Notes: generated by a model from the sequence alone, not told the origin. Positions 36,879 through 44,808 are shown, counted from the stretch's first letter. The stretch is DNA of 64,000 nucleotides from Pseudolabrys taiwanensis (GCF_003367395.1 NZ_CP031417.1:1054001-1118000); one strand, 5' to 3'. Program-made: numbers and translations.

Positions 36879-38588
36879 ATGACTAGGCGTCGTCACCCCA
36901 TGCGCGGTTTGTTCGCGCCGTTGTGCGCGTTCGCGATCGCGTTCGCCCTGACGTACTCTGGCTCTTTGAAGCCAGCGCGCGCTACGGTAAACTTGCAGAT
37001 CAACAAGAGCATCGTGCTCGGCGATGGCCACACGACGCAGTTCTCGTTCAACTTTATCGGTGTCGCAGCGGCCTATATCAGCGTCGTCTACACCGATGCC
37101 GGCGGCAATCAAACCGTTCTCATCCAGGGCAGCGGCACCACCCAATATCAGCTCGTGCTGAACGCGCCGGTGCAGGGTGCGATCTGGGGGCTTGGCGGGA
37201 CTGTCACCTATAACCCCAGTGGGACGCCTATCGCAGCCGGCACGACGCTCACGATTTATCGAACATTGCCGCTGACGCAGGCGATCACGCTGCAGAATCT
37301 GGCCTCGATCGCGACGCTCGGCAAGGGCGCTGAAACCGGCCTCGATACCGGCGTGATGCAGGGTCAGCAGATCAATGAACATATCGGCCGCGCGATCGTC
37401 GCCAATATCGCGAATACGACGCCGCCTCTGCCACTCCCGCCCGCGGCGCAGATGGCCAATCAAGGCCTTTGCGGCGATGGCACGGGCAACAACATCATCG
37501 CGTGCACGCTGCCTGCAACGGGCTCCATCTCTTCGGCCATGCAGCCGGTCGTCAACGCGGCGACACTGCCGCTCGGGCGCGCTGCCTTTGGGCTCGGTGC
37601 TATCGCGACACAGGGTATCGGGTCCGGGCTCGAGACCGATGGCGCCGGCAATGTGCGCGTTAACACGCTGCCGATCGCAGTTGCCTCAAACCAGACGGTC
37701 GATCAAACCTATGATCTGAAGCGCTACGCCGCGACGGGGCCCATCAGCTTCACGCTTCCGCGAGCCAATACACTGTTTCCGGGTTTTGGGTTTTACGTGT
37801 GGGCGCTCCCGGGCGCCGCCACGAACGCGGTGACGTTCGTCATCGATTCCAACGATAGCGTGGTCGGTCAGGCGTCGGGGGTTTCGTTCGTCATTCCGCC
37901 GGGCTCTTCGGTTTACATCTACACGGACGCTGGAACGGCCGGCGTTTGGTATTACGACCGGCTCACGACGGCGCAGCCGACCGTAACCCGGCTCACGTCG
38001 GGAGCTGGCACCTATACAAGACCGCTCGGGGCGACGCGCTTGCGCGTGCAGATGAGCGCCGGCGCTGGTGGCGGCGGCGCCGCAGGCGGCACGCCAACCA
38101 ACGCGTCGAATGGGACCGCGTCGAGCTTTGGCGCATGGACCGTGAACCCAGGCACGGCTGGCAGTGCCACCAATACGCCCCCGCCGGGTCCGGCTGGCTT
38201 GGGCGGCTCTGGCGGTACCAATGGCATTGGCACGCTGATCAGCAGAATCAGCGGCTCGACGGGTAATAGCGGTACGGTCGGCGCGCCTTCCGTGACCGGT
38301 ACCGGCGGCTCAGGCGGCAGCGGCCCCTTTGGGTCGATCGGCGGCAACAACAATGCAGGGACGCCCAACACGGGTGCCGGCGGCGGGGGCGCAAGCTCTT
38401 CGGCGGCCAGTGTGGGTGGTGCCGGCGGCGGCGGTGGCGGTGAGGGAGTCGTGTTTTACATCACGTCGCCGGCGGCAACCTATCCCTACGTGGTGGGTGC
38501 GGGTGGCGCTGGCGGCGGGGGCAGCGGTGCAAATCCCGGCAGCACTGGCGGCTCCGGGATCATTGTAGTCGAGGAATTCTACGGCTGA
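36879..38588 (+). CDS. Exported tail-fibre-like protein with glycine-rich C-terminus
   Basis: 569 residues; AAGGACAG precedes the ATG. A signal peptide (APLCAFAIAFALTYS) leads into a phage tail-fibre N-terminal domain: HTTQFSFNFIGVAAAYISVV, then GTTLTIYRTLPLTQAITL, the module that normally docks fibres to the virion. The middle is beta-rich. The last 180 residues are a Gly/Ser/Ala-rich repeat region ending GGSGIIVVEEFYG, as in glycine-rich receptor-binding tips of phages. The docking domain combined with a Sec signal suggests the fibre was co-opted as an exported surface protein. Confidence 0.65.
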   Translation: MTRRRHPMRGLFAPLCAFAIAFALTYSGSLKPARATVNLQINKSIVLGDGHTTQFSFNFIGVAAAYISVVYTDAGGNQTVLIQGSGTTQYQLVLNAPVQGAIWGLGGTVTYNPSGTPIAAGTTLTIYRTLPLTQAITLQNLASIATLGKGAETGLDTGVMQGQQINEHIGRAIVANIANTTPPLPLPPAAQMANQGLCGDGTGNNIIACTLPATGSISSAMQPVVNAATLPLGRAAFGLGAIATQGIGSGLETDGAGNVRVNTLPIAVASNQTVDQTYDLKRYAATGPISFTLPRANTLFPGFGFYVWALPGAATNAVTFVIDSNDSVVGQASGVSFVIPPGSSVYIYTDAGTAGVWYYDRLTTAQPTVTRLTSGAGTYTRPLGATRLRVQMSAGAGGGGAAGGTPTNASNGTASSFGAWTVNPGTAGSATNTPPPGPAGLGGSGGTNGIGTLISRISGSTGNSGTVGAPSVTGTGGSGGSGPFGSIGGNNNAGTPNTGAGGGGASSSAASVGGAGGGGGGEGVVFYITSPAATYPYVVGAGGAGGGGSGANPGSTGGSGIIVVEEFYG

Positions 38589-38661
38589 TCGCAGCCGGTG
38601 GTAGGAGTGCTGCGTCTGCGACGGCTTTACATCCTCAGCAGAACGAATGAACCGCAGCAAG

Positions 38662-38674
38662 CGACAATTTGTCG
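38662..38674. other. 13-bp palindrome CGACAATTTGTCG, copy 1
   Basis: A perfect palindrome identical to 39128-39140. The two copies flank a 450-bp noncoding stretch at the end of the fibre genes. Possible protein-binding sites. Confidence 0.35.
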
Positions 38675-38684
38675 GGCGCTGGCC

Positions 38685-38708
38685 TCAAGCGGCAAATCTG
38701 CCGCTTGA
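38685..38708. terminator. Hairpin after tail-fibre-like gene
   Basis: TCAAGCGGCA/TGCCGCTTGA is a perfect 10-bp stem with loop AATC, 97 bp past the fibre gene stop. No T-run follows, so termination is uncertain. Confidence 0.35.
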
Positions 38709-38879
38709 TCCTCCGACGACACATGAGTCGCTCGCTCCAGCAAAAGCCCGACGCGACGGCCGGACTTTGTAGGTCACGCGGAATGTGCCCATCAATGTAT
38801 TGGCTCTTCAAAGCCATTCATTTGGTCGTGCGCGATAAAGCCTGCATACGGATTTTCGGTGTGCAGGCGCGCTGAAACG

Positions 38880-38936
38880 GCATCCACGCTCGAGATCGCC
38901 GTCTCGCTCACGTTCCGCCACGCACGTGACGCGGAA
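38880..38936 (-). pseudogene. Remnant of the 87-aa accessory gene family
   Basis: On the minus strand this stretch reads FRVTCVAERERDGDLERGC, matching residues of the intact gene at 39473-39736 (FRVTCVAERERDGEVER). Surrounding sequence is not coding, so it is a fragment left by duplication and decay. Confidence 0.5.
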
Positions 38937-39127
38937 AGCCGGCAACGTTTGTCCTATCTGCAATGAAGGTCGGATGAAGGTAACAGCATCGCGGCTCGAC
39001 CCCACCTTCGGAGCGCTAGGTGTTCTCCAGCGGACTTTCACTTGCGATACATGTGGTCACAGTGAAAACCACCAATACGATCCAAAATGAATACGGGCCA
39101 ACCGGCAAACCCCCGAAGATCAGCTAA

Positions 39128-39140
39128 CGACAATTTGTCG
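39128..39140. other. 13-bp palindrome CGACAATTTGTCG, copy 2
   Basis: Identical to 38662-38674, 466 bp away, and close to the end of the minus-strand operon. It may be an operator; nothing else in the gap (38589-39215) looks like a gene apart from the small remnant at 38880. Confidence 0.35.
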
Positions 39141-39164
39141 CTCGTTCATCTGGCTAATTTCCCC

Positions 39165-39195
39165 AGTTAGAGTCGCCAGAATGGCGACCCTAACT
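39165..39195 (-). terminator. Strong hairpin downstream of the minus-strand operon
   Basis: AGTTAGAGTCGCCA and TGGCGACCCTAACT pair over 14 positions with one mismatch around a GAA loop, 21 bp beyond the stop at 39216. No clean T-tract follows on the minus strand, so it may act as a 3' stabiliser or a terminator. Confidence 0.5.
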
Positions 39196-39215
39196 GAAGA
39201 TCGCCGCCGCGCGAT

Positions 39216-39464
39216 CTACAACAGGCCGGAAATCCCCCCATCATCATTGGGTATCTTGACGCCACGGCGCCTCAGCAGCGCTACCACCCTGCCCGTAACC
39301 CGTTTGGCGAGGGATGTTTGGGCCGCGTGCCGGCCCTTCGTCGTCAAGTGCTCCGGATGAGCTCGAAACGTGTCACGGATTGCGGTTTCGGCCTCGCGCC
39401 AAATCACGCCGTAGAGCGCCTCCGGCTTTGGTGGCGGCACGCGCCACGCGTCTCGCTTTGCCAT
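39216..39464 (-). CDS. Hypothetical protein, 82 aa (last gene of overlapping operon)
   Basis: Starts MAKRDAWRVPPPKPEALYGVIWREAE. A helical segment with FRAHPEHLTTKGRH and a basic end (RVVALLRRRGVKIP) follow. A GTG at 39479 overlapping the preceding stop is an alternative start and would preserve the coupling seen elsewhere in the operon. A decayed relative lies on the plus strand near 58.8 kb (GAPYGAIWRQADDV, FREHPEYLTP). Function unknown. Confidence 0.55.
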   Translation of the reverse strand: MAKRDAWRVPPPKPEALYGVIWREAETAIRDTFRAHPEHLTTKGRHAAQTSLAKRVTGRVVALLRRRGVKIPNDDGGISGLL

Positions 39465-39472
39465 GTCAGCGG

Positions 39473-39736
39473 TCAGCACAGCGTCACGTTCTCAGCCGGC
39501 CGGATGGCCGACATGAAGGGACGACCGTCCAAGGCGGCCTGCATCTGGCGTATCGCCGTCGCCAGATCGTCCCGAGACCATACGAGGTGCGCGACGACCA
39601 GCCGCTCGACCTCGCCGTCTCGCTCTCGTTCGGCGACGCAAGTGACACGGAAATTGTCGCCGCGGCGCGTGATGTTGCCTATACCCTCGCAGAAGGTGTC
39701 AGCCGTGCAGGCGGGATCAAGCGGGCTATCAAGCAT
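39473..39736 (-). CDS. Hypothetical protein, 87 aa (accessory family)
   Basis: Starts at 39736, overlapping the previous gene's stop by 8 bp. The sequence RVTCVAERERDGEVERLVV then HLVWSRDDLATAIRQMQAAL is likely a small alpha/beta domain. Partial copies remain at 38880-38936, 58613-58660 and 58905-58960, so this gene belongs to a module repeatedly duplicated in the island. Function unknown. Confidence 0.6.
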   Translation of the reverse strand: MLDSPLDPACTADTFCEGIGNITRRGDNFRVTCVAERERDGEVERLVVAHLVWSRDDLATAIRQMQAALDGRPFMSAIRPAENVTLC

Positions 39737-40088
39737 GATCGCCGTCCTCCACTTCCTCGCCATCGACAAGGCCCGCGCCGGCCGCCGTGGCCAGCCCAAT
39801 GGCGACGTCCTGCAGCAATCCCTCAGGCACACAGATTTTCACCTGTACGATCGCCTGAGGCGCAGCGCTGTCGCTGTCATAAGGTAGCCCTTGCTCGATC
39901 GCCGCAAACATGACGGTTGCGAGCCCGCGCGCCCTGGTGACGTAGGGGCGAAGGTTCGAGACGAACGACGGCGCGAGGGTCGGCTCGATCCAGTAACGGG
40001 GGTCGTTGAGATCGCGCGCGCTCGATTCGGCGATAGCGGGTTTCTTCGGCGCACGGGCGCCGGTCAGTTCGATCAGCTCGCCGCTCAT
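39729..40088 (-). CDS. Hypothetical protein, 119 aa
   Basis: Overlaps its upstream neighbour by 4 bp (40085-40088) and the downstream gene by 8 bp. It has a short basic start, the segment DPRYWIEPTLAPSFVSNLRPYV, a beta strand AIVQVKICVPEGLL, and an Ala/Gly-rich helix ending in an acidic tail (GEEVEDGDHA). No recognised domain. Confidence 0.6.
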   Translation of the reverse strand: MSGELIELTGARAPKKPAIAESSARDLNDPRYWIEPTLAPSFVSNLRPYVTRARGLATVMFAAIEQGLPYDSDSAAPQAIVQVKICVPEGLLQDVAIGLATAAGAGLVDGEEVEDGDHA

Positions 40089-40711
40089 GACCGCACCACC
40101 TTCCCGGTGGCCAGGGCGCGCGGCCGGAGGCGCGGCGGAATGGCGAGAAATGCCTCATCGGCAGCAAGCACGGCTGCGATTCGCTTGGACGAAAGCCCGA
40201 ACTTTGCAGGATCGAAATCCGCGATGAGCTTCCGTTTATATTCGAGGTCCGCCTTGTGCATGACCGGCGTGAGAATCAGATCCTTCTCGGCCTCTTTGAT
40301 GCTGTCGGCCAGATCACCGGAAGACGCGTCGGCACCGCGCTCTTGTTTGGCCAACCACTCGCAGTCTTTCATGCCGTATTGATGATATAGGCACCATGCC
40401 GTCGATGCGGCGGCGGAAAGCCGCCGCAGATATTCGAGCCTCATCGAGGCCTTGCGCCAGCGGTCCCAACGCGCGTGCACTGGCGAACCCTCGCCAATGA
40501 GCGGCCCATCGTATTTTGTCGGCCGATCGGCAGATCGCGAGCTAAAGTTTCCGGATCGGAAACTCCGCGGGCCGGCCCCGCCCATGCGCGGTAAAGCTTC
40601 CGAACCGGAATCTTTAGGACGCTGGAATTCACGCGCTGGCACCTGCCCGGCGCGTTCGCGCGGCCGGAATTCGATTACGTTATCCGTTGTTATGTGATGC
40701 GATGTTGTCAT
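40085..40711 (-). CDS. Hypothetical protein, 208 aa
   Basis: The N-terminal 80 residues are a charged, disordered-type region (VIEFRPRERAGQVPAREF). The C-terminal part is helical with ARWDRWRKASMRLEYLRRLS and SIKEAEKDLILTPVMHKADL. ATGA overlaps at both ends place it in the middle of the five-gene operon. Not recognised; the arginine-rich N-terminus could bind nucleic acid. Confidence 0.6.
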   Translation of the reverse strand: MTTSHHITTDNVIEFRPRERAGQVPAREFQRPKDSGSEALPRMGGAGPRSFRSGNFSSRSADRPTKYDGPLIGEGSPVHARWDRWRKASMRLEYLRRLSAAASTAWCLYHQYGMKDCEWLAKQERGADASSGDLADSIKEAEKDLILTPVMHKADLEYKRKLIADFDPAKFGLSSKRIAAVLAADEAFLAIPPRLRPRALATGKVVRS

Positions 40712-41256
40712 GACCGCACCGCCGTCCCGCCGGACGCCGTGGCCTCAATAAAGGCGGCGAGCATCGGCAAAAAGTCTCGGCCAGCATCATCGATGCCGCC
40801 GAAGTTATCAAACAGGGGGACTCCCATATTTTCTGCGGCGGCTGCGATTTCTCGAAGCAGCGCGGCGCAACCCTGCAATGTTGCCGGCCTCGTCAAAAGC
40901 ATTTCGTCGACGGCCTCGATCTCGTCGGCGGTAAGATCTTCATCGACGTCGCGCCCCGGGAAGTTTTTGACGTCCTCCGCTAGCGCGCGGCGCGCTTCGC
41001 GATATCGCTCGATTGCCGCAAAGGCAGGGTCAGGGGATTTGTTCGGATCGGCGAGCACACCGTTTGGAATGGCGGCGGCAGACGCAAGCGAGGCAGCAGA
41101 TACAACGCTATTCATTAGAAAACTCCTACGCGAACTAGTTACGGGCGAGCGGCCGACAGCCGCGTCGACATATTCGACAGCGGTTCGTGATGGAGTACTG
41201 GGCTTAGACGCACAGGCGGGTAGCGCCTGGCCGTCTGCTCGTGCGAGTGACGTCAT
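40708..41256 (-). CDS. Twin-arginine-signal protein with structured leader (copy A), 182 aa
   Basis: The first 70 residues are closely similar to the gene at 59372: a polar N-region, then TSSRRSFLMNSVVSAASLASAAA, a match to the Tat signal consensus S-R-R-x-F-L. The N-region is unusually long (about 43 residues). The mature part has the rhizobial island motif DPAFAAIERYREARRAL followed by two helices. The family is multi-copy in related genomes and of unknown role; export to the periplasm is predicted. A 250-nt leader with covarying inverted repeats precedes it. First gene of the operon down to 39216. Confidence 0.7.
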   Translation of the reverse strand: MTSLARADGQALPACASKPSTPSRTAVEYVDAAVGRSPVTSSRRSFLMNSVVSAASLASAAAIPNGVLADPNKSPDPAFAAIERYREARRALAEDVKNFPGRDVDEDLTADEIEAVDEMLLTRPATLQGCAALLREIAAAAENMGVPLFDNFGGIDDAGRDFLPMLAAFIEATASGGTAVRS

Positions 41257-41507
41257 GTGATGCTCACTAGTTTCGGCTTTCCACAGCCGCGCCGGTGGCG
41301 GACCGGCAGCCGGGAGTTGGAAACCCGCTAGTGAGACGGGTCGGCGGCTTTTACCTTTCGGCTGGACATGGCGCACCGCTCCCGGCCATAATGGCCAGGT
41401 CAGCGCGCCCGCCAAGGCGCGACCAGCGCATAGAGCCCGCCAAGGCTCACGGCGCAAATCGGGACGGACGCCAATCCGTCAACCGCTCACTAGTCCGGGT
41501 TTCCACA
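41257..41507 (-). promoter_or_regulatory. Candidate structured mRNA leader, copy A
   Basis: Read on the minus strand: an upstream element (41483-41507, GGAAACCCGGACTAGTGAG), a middle element (41316-41341, CCGTCTCACTAGCGGGTTTCC) complementary to it, and a start-proximal element (41262-41286, GGAAAGCCGAAACTAGTGAG) that repeats the first. The middle can therefore pair with either, and the second pairing would cover the GTGAG ahead of the ATG. A separate GCCGGT/ACCGGC hairpin and GGCCATTATGGCC lie between. The same layout, with compensating changes, occurs at 59113-59371. Confidence 0.65.
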
Positions 41508-41586
41508 CCCACGAACATTTCACGCGATTTGGCAGCGAAGAGCAAGCCCCCTCCGGGGCCGCTTTCGCGCGCGTGAATGGATAGGT

Positions 41587-41940
41587 ATGACGAGATCGAG
41601 TGCAATGACCCTTCCCTATCCGCCTCCCTTCCAAGACGTCAAAACTCTGGCGAAACACCTCTGCCTTGGGGAAACGACGATCCACGAGTACGTGTCTGCG
41701 GGCCTGCTGCCCCGTCCGCGCAAATGCAAGGGCATCGCGCTCTACGAATGGGAAGAGGTCAAGGCGTATGTGAGGAGTTGGCCGGTTGCTGGAGCCGGCA
41801 CTGGGAGGGGGCGACTTGCCGCTCCGACACCGGAGAGCTTAAGCGACGTCGCGGAGCGAGTGCGCCGCGCCGCAGAGAGAGCCTGCCATGATGCTTCCTG
41901 GTCACCGCCTCCGCATAACCCGTGGGATGACATACGTTAA
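41587..41940 (+). CDS. MerR/AlpA-like helix-turn-helix protein
   Basis: 117 residues. FQDVKTLAKHLCLGETTIHEYVSAGLLPRP followed by KGIALYEWEEVKAYV is a MerR-type winged HTH of the kind used by excisionases and phage regulators. The C-terminal part is a low-complexity tail with a second helix (DVAERVRRAAERA). It is divergent from the copy A leader and may regulate it. It is the second such HTH gene in the island, in keeping with two merged elements. Confidence 0.65.
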   Translation: MTRSSAMTLPYPPPFQDVKTLAKHLCLGETTIHEYVSAGLLPRPRKCKGIALYEWEEVKAYVRSWPVAGAGTGRGRLAAPTPESLSDVAERVRRAAERACHDASWSPPPHNPWDDIR

Positions 41941-42123
41941 CGTCTGCCCATGGCCGAGCCGTGTTTCCCTCTGGATCTTGGGCCTGGCCTGTCGCGCCTG
42001 TGATAGGCGTGTGGCGAGATCGCCCCACGGCCACTGTCCACGATTTCTAGCGCTATCCCTCTTGTCGAGAGAAGGCGCCCGGTACCGAATGACGCAACTT
42101 CTACAAGCACCGAGGGGCGAGTA

Positions 42124-42471
42124 GTGCCCGAACAATACCGCCGCCCTCACCACCACGAACGCGTCAAGACCACGGAAGCGATGCAGCGTGCATGGGAGGC
42201 TGAAGCCGACGCGCGCGAAATGGTGCTGGCCTTCAATGTTCGGCGTGAGCAAGGCCGGCCAATATGGGCATGGCCCACGATCGCGGCGGCCATCACAGCA
42301 AAGCATCCGTGGGTGACGATCCTGTGCGAGAGCTGCGATAGCACGACCGATTTGGATCTGAGGATGAAGCCACGCCCGGCGGAGGTCTCGATCCGCGCCG
42401 TGCTTCGCGAGGTCAAATGCCCGCGGTGCAATGGTCACGGCCGGCCACGGATCGTGCGGCTTTCGCAATGA
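42124..42471 (+). CDS. Zinc-ribbon protein, 115 aa (paralogue 1)
   Basis: GTG start. A helical first half (RRPHHHERVKTTEAMQRAWEAEAD) is followed by ILCESCDSTTDLDL and VKCPRCNGHGRP, two CxxC pairs that should bind one zinc. A paralogue with the same architecture lies at 52906-53265 on the minus strand. The pattern resembles proteins that accompany phage replication genes in rhizobia; nucleic-acid binding is likely but unproven. Confidence 0.65.
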   Translation: MPEQYRRPHHHERVKTTEAMQRAWEAEADAREMVLAFNVRREQGRPIWAWPTIAAAITAKHPWVTILCESCDSTTDLDLRMKPRPAEVSIRAVLREVKCPRCNGHGRPRIVRLSQ

Positions 42472-42610
42472 TAGCGCGCTAGAGAGCCGTTGCCATTGAT
42501 TTCCAGGAGACCACCGCGAGACAGCCGGTCGGAAATGCGGTCAGCGCCATCACTGTGCCGGCAAGCGAGCCCTTGCAGACACCTTTCGGCGCGACGTCGA
42601 CAGCTAGTCA

Positions 42611-43400
42611 TCACAGTGCTCCTACCGTATGCCATTCAACGTTGATGTTGCCCGCCTGCGGCGAGAGGTTCTGGATATCGAATCCGGACGTCGACTTGTT
42701 GCCGCTAATTGCCGCCGGCCCCGACATCGTAGCGCCAACGATCATGTGCGAGATTGTGTAGGAGGCCGTGCCGTAACTGAATGGAAGTGTGACGTGGGCA
42801 CTCACATTCTGCGCAAGTGACGAAACCGACCCGTTGCAAACGGCAAAAATCCCGATGTCGGTCCGAACGGTGAAGGCCGTAATAACGTTACCATTCGACA
42901 TCCCGCCGAATGTCTTGTTGACGACCGTCTCGTTCATCGAAATGAACCCGGTGCCGTCGTAGCTGATCGTCACCGAAGCGCCGGGATTGACGAGGAAGGA
43001 CGCCCCCCCTCGATAAGCAGGCCGCCCGCCGGATTGATCGTAAGCGCCCCCTGCCCCGCCGCGTGCCCGTTCTTAACGGTCGTGACCCATCCCGCCACAA
43101 GACCGCTCGACGGCAGCGTGTCGACCATGGCCGATCCGCCGTTCGTGCGATACACGAACTTGCCGCGATCACCCGCAACGAAAGTGCGATTTGTGCCGGC
43201 AACAGCGACTTTCTTGCGGGCCTGCTCAGGCAGAGCCGTGACCGGATCGACAACGACGCTATCGCCCGGCGACAACGTCGGTGAACCGCCCGATGCGATA
43301 CCAGCGAAAATCGACACGAGCTGAAAGCGCGTGCCGTCATAGACGAGATCGAGAATATCGCCAGCGGGACAGTCGCCGCTCCAGGCGGCGGACGCCGGCC
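42611..43400 (-). pseudogene. Phage tail-fibre-like gene, 5'-truncated and frameshifted
   Basis: Two adjoining minus-strand frames make one protein. The first runs through LVYDGTRFQLVSIFAG and LTINPAGGLLIEGG. Adding one G at the G7 run (43003-43009) continues it in frame as ASFLVNPGASVTISYDGTGF, the second frame, to the stop at 42611. The 5' end is lost where the dehydrogenase fragment begins near 43403. The beta-rich composition matches tail-fibre C-terminal parts. Confidence 0.65.
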
Positions 43401-43402
43401 GC

Positions 43403-43753
43403 GTCATCAACCCGATGCAGTGCCGTGGCCAGATCGAAGGCGGCGTGGCGCAGGCCATGGGCGCGGCGCTGTTCGAGGAAGTCATCATCGACGCCGACGG
43501 CAAGGTGACGACCACCAGCTTCCGCACCTATCACCTGCCCGCCTTCGGCGACGTGCCGCGGACCGAAGTGCACAGCCTCGGCCCACTCGGCGCCAAATCG
43601 ATGAGCGAGAGCTCGTACAACCCGGTTGCCGCCGCGTTGGCCAATACCCTACGGGACGCAACCGGCGTGCGCTTCCATCGCCTGCCGCTGCGGCCGGACC
43701 GGGTCTATGCGCGGCTGAAAGAGGCGGAACGGGAAAAGAACGCGCGCGCTTGA
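43403..43753 (+). pseudogene. 3' remnant of xanthine dehydrogenase-type molybdopterin-binding subunit
   Basis: The frame reads NPMQCRGQIEGGVAQAMGAALFEE, then SFRTYHLPAFGDVPRTEV and GPLGAKSMSESSYNPVAAAL, unmistakably the last 115 residues of a CoxL/XdhB-type large subunit (full length about 750). Everything upstream is missing and replaced by phage-like sequence on the other strand. It is a captured scrap of chromosome beside a tRNA-Pro 3' end. Confidence 0.8.
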
Positions 43754-43802
43754 CCCGCGACGCGGGCAATCGGCCGATCTCTGGAAGGATGACGGATGGA
43801 GA

Positions 43803-43830
43803 TGGTCGGAGCGGCAGGATTCGAACCTGC
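43803..43830 (-). other. tRNA-Pro 3'-end fragment (fossil attachment site)
   Basis: The minus strand reads GCAGGTTCGAATCCTGC (T arm), then CGCTCCG, discriminator A and CCA, the 3' end of a proline tRNA. No matching anticodon arm or 5' acceptor strand follows at the proper distance. With the dehydrogenase 3' end on its downstream side, this has the layout of an att junction of an element that used tRNA-Pro. Confidence 0.65.
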
Positions 43831-43978
43831 ACCAACCCATTGAAATTACAACTTCCGATTCTGACATCCCCCGCCGCAACCGGGGCAACGACCGGGTAAG
43901 CCGAGGGGGCGATTCTGAAAGCCCGCTCGCTCCCGTACTTGCTGCGCTCTACCACCTCGGCCGCTTGCGGGTGGTGTG

Positions 43979-44266
43979 ATGCCGAAGTTCATCAACGCTA
44001 TCACCACTCGCACCGATGCCGAGTGGCCGGCGGACCATCCGCTGCGCCAGGTCGCCCGCGTGCTCACCAACACGCAGGCCGAAAACGCCGACTTCCTGAT
44101 CTGCACGAACGCCGGCGTGCCCCGGCTGCCGCCCGCTCCCGACGATCACGAGATCTTCACGACCTGCTGCAAGTGCAGCACCGCGATCGTGCACCGCGCC
44201 AGCGCGCCAAAAGGCCCTGCCCCCATCTGCCTCGGCTGCTGGGAAAAGCTCGGGGGCGCCGAATGA
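43979..44266 (+). CDS. Zinc-binding protein, 95 aa
   Basis: ATG 43979 follows GGGTGGTGT. The C-terminal half has TTCCKCSTAIVH and PICLGCWEKL, two Cys pairs forming a DksA/TraR-like or ribbon zinc site. The N-terminal half (DAEWPADHPLRQVARVL) has no known match. It is the first gene of the helicase-methyltransferase/ATPase operon, and its stop overlaps the next ATG (ATGA). Confidence 0.6.
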   Translation: MPKFINAITTRTDAEWPADHPLRQVARVLTNTQAENADFLICTNAGVPRLPPAPDDHEIFTTCCKCSTAIVHRASAPKGPAPICLGCWEKLGGAE

Positions 44267-44808
44267 GCAAGCGCTCCGACATCATGATGGCCAACGAAGG
44301 CCAGTTGCTCGTTGCCGCCTCGAATTGGGGCAAGGATGCTACGGCCGAACATGCTCGCGGCATCATCGACGGATGCTTCAATGCGCTCGTCCGGTTCGAG
44401 GGATCGGAAGAGACGGCCAAGTTCGCCTTTGCGGTCGCCGATCGCGTCGCGGGCGCGCTCAAGACGCCAACGGCTTGGCCGCTTCGCGCGGATGAGCAGG
44501 CGGCATCGCCGACGCCCGGTCAGACCCCGCCGGCGCCTGCGCCGACGCTCGGTCCGCCTTCGCCGACGCCGGTGCCGACGCCTAGTCCGCTCCCGCCAGC
44601 GCCAGCGGCGGCTGCCAGTAGCGACCTGGACGCGTCCGCCCCCGTGGGTGGGCCAGGCGCTGTGGTCATGCCAACGCCGGCGCCTCCGCCGCGCCAATAC
44701 GGCTACTGGACCATCTTCACCATCGGTTGGTCCTTGGGCGTGCTCGTCACAGCTTGGATCACCCTATCGCCATTCGTCGCGCGGCTGCTGGCGGGGGGTG
44801 CGCTATGA
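44263..44808 (+). CDS. Proline-rich protein with C-terminal membrane anchor, 181 aa
   Basis: Three parts: a helical N-terminal domain (residues 1-75, HARGIIDGCFNALVRFEG), a Pro/Ala/Thr linker of about 70 residues, and a C-terminal transmembrane helix (WTIFTIGWSLGVLVTAWITL). This tail-anchored layout would tether the operon's cytosolic machinery to the membrane. ATGA overlaps at both ends show tight coupling to the genes on either side. Not a known family. Confidence 0.55.
   Translation: MSKRSDIMMANEGQLLVAASNWGKDATAEHARGIIDGCFNALVRFEGSEETAKFAFAVADRVAGALKTPTAWPLRADEQAASPTPGQTPPAPAPTLGPPSPTPVPTPSPLPPAPAAAASSDLDASAPVGGPGAVVMPTPAPPPRQYGYWTIFTIGWSLGVLVTAWITLSPFVARLLAGGAL

Noticed and set aside
39473..39832. 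A longer 119-residue form of the 87-aa gene
   Set aside because: The extra N-terminal codons are antisense-like and overlap the preceding gene deeply; ATG 39736 gives the 8-bp overlap typical of the operon.
43649..43955. Possible small minus-strand proteins over the tRNA-Pro fragment
   Set aside because: Translations such as QVRILPLRP are the familiar artefact of reading a tRNA T arm as protein.
43803..43965. An intron-containing tRNA on the minus strand, because a D-arm-like GGTGGTAGAGCGC lies about 120 bases upstream of the T arm
   Set aside because: No 5' acceptor strand pairing with CGCTCCG stands next to that D arm, no anticodon stem-loop is present, and no group I intron core is apparent. 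A truncated tRNA-Pro 3' end explains the data better.
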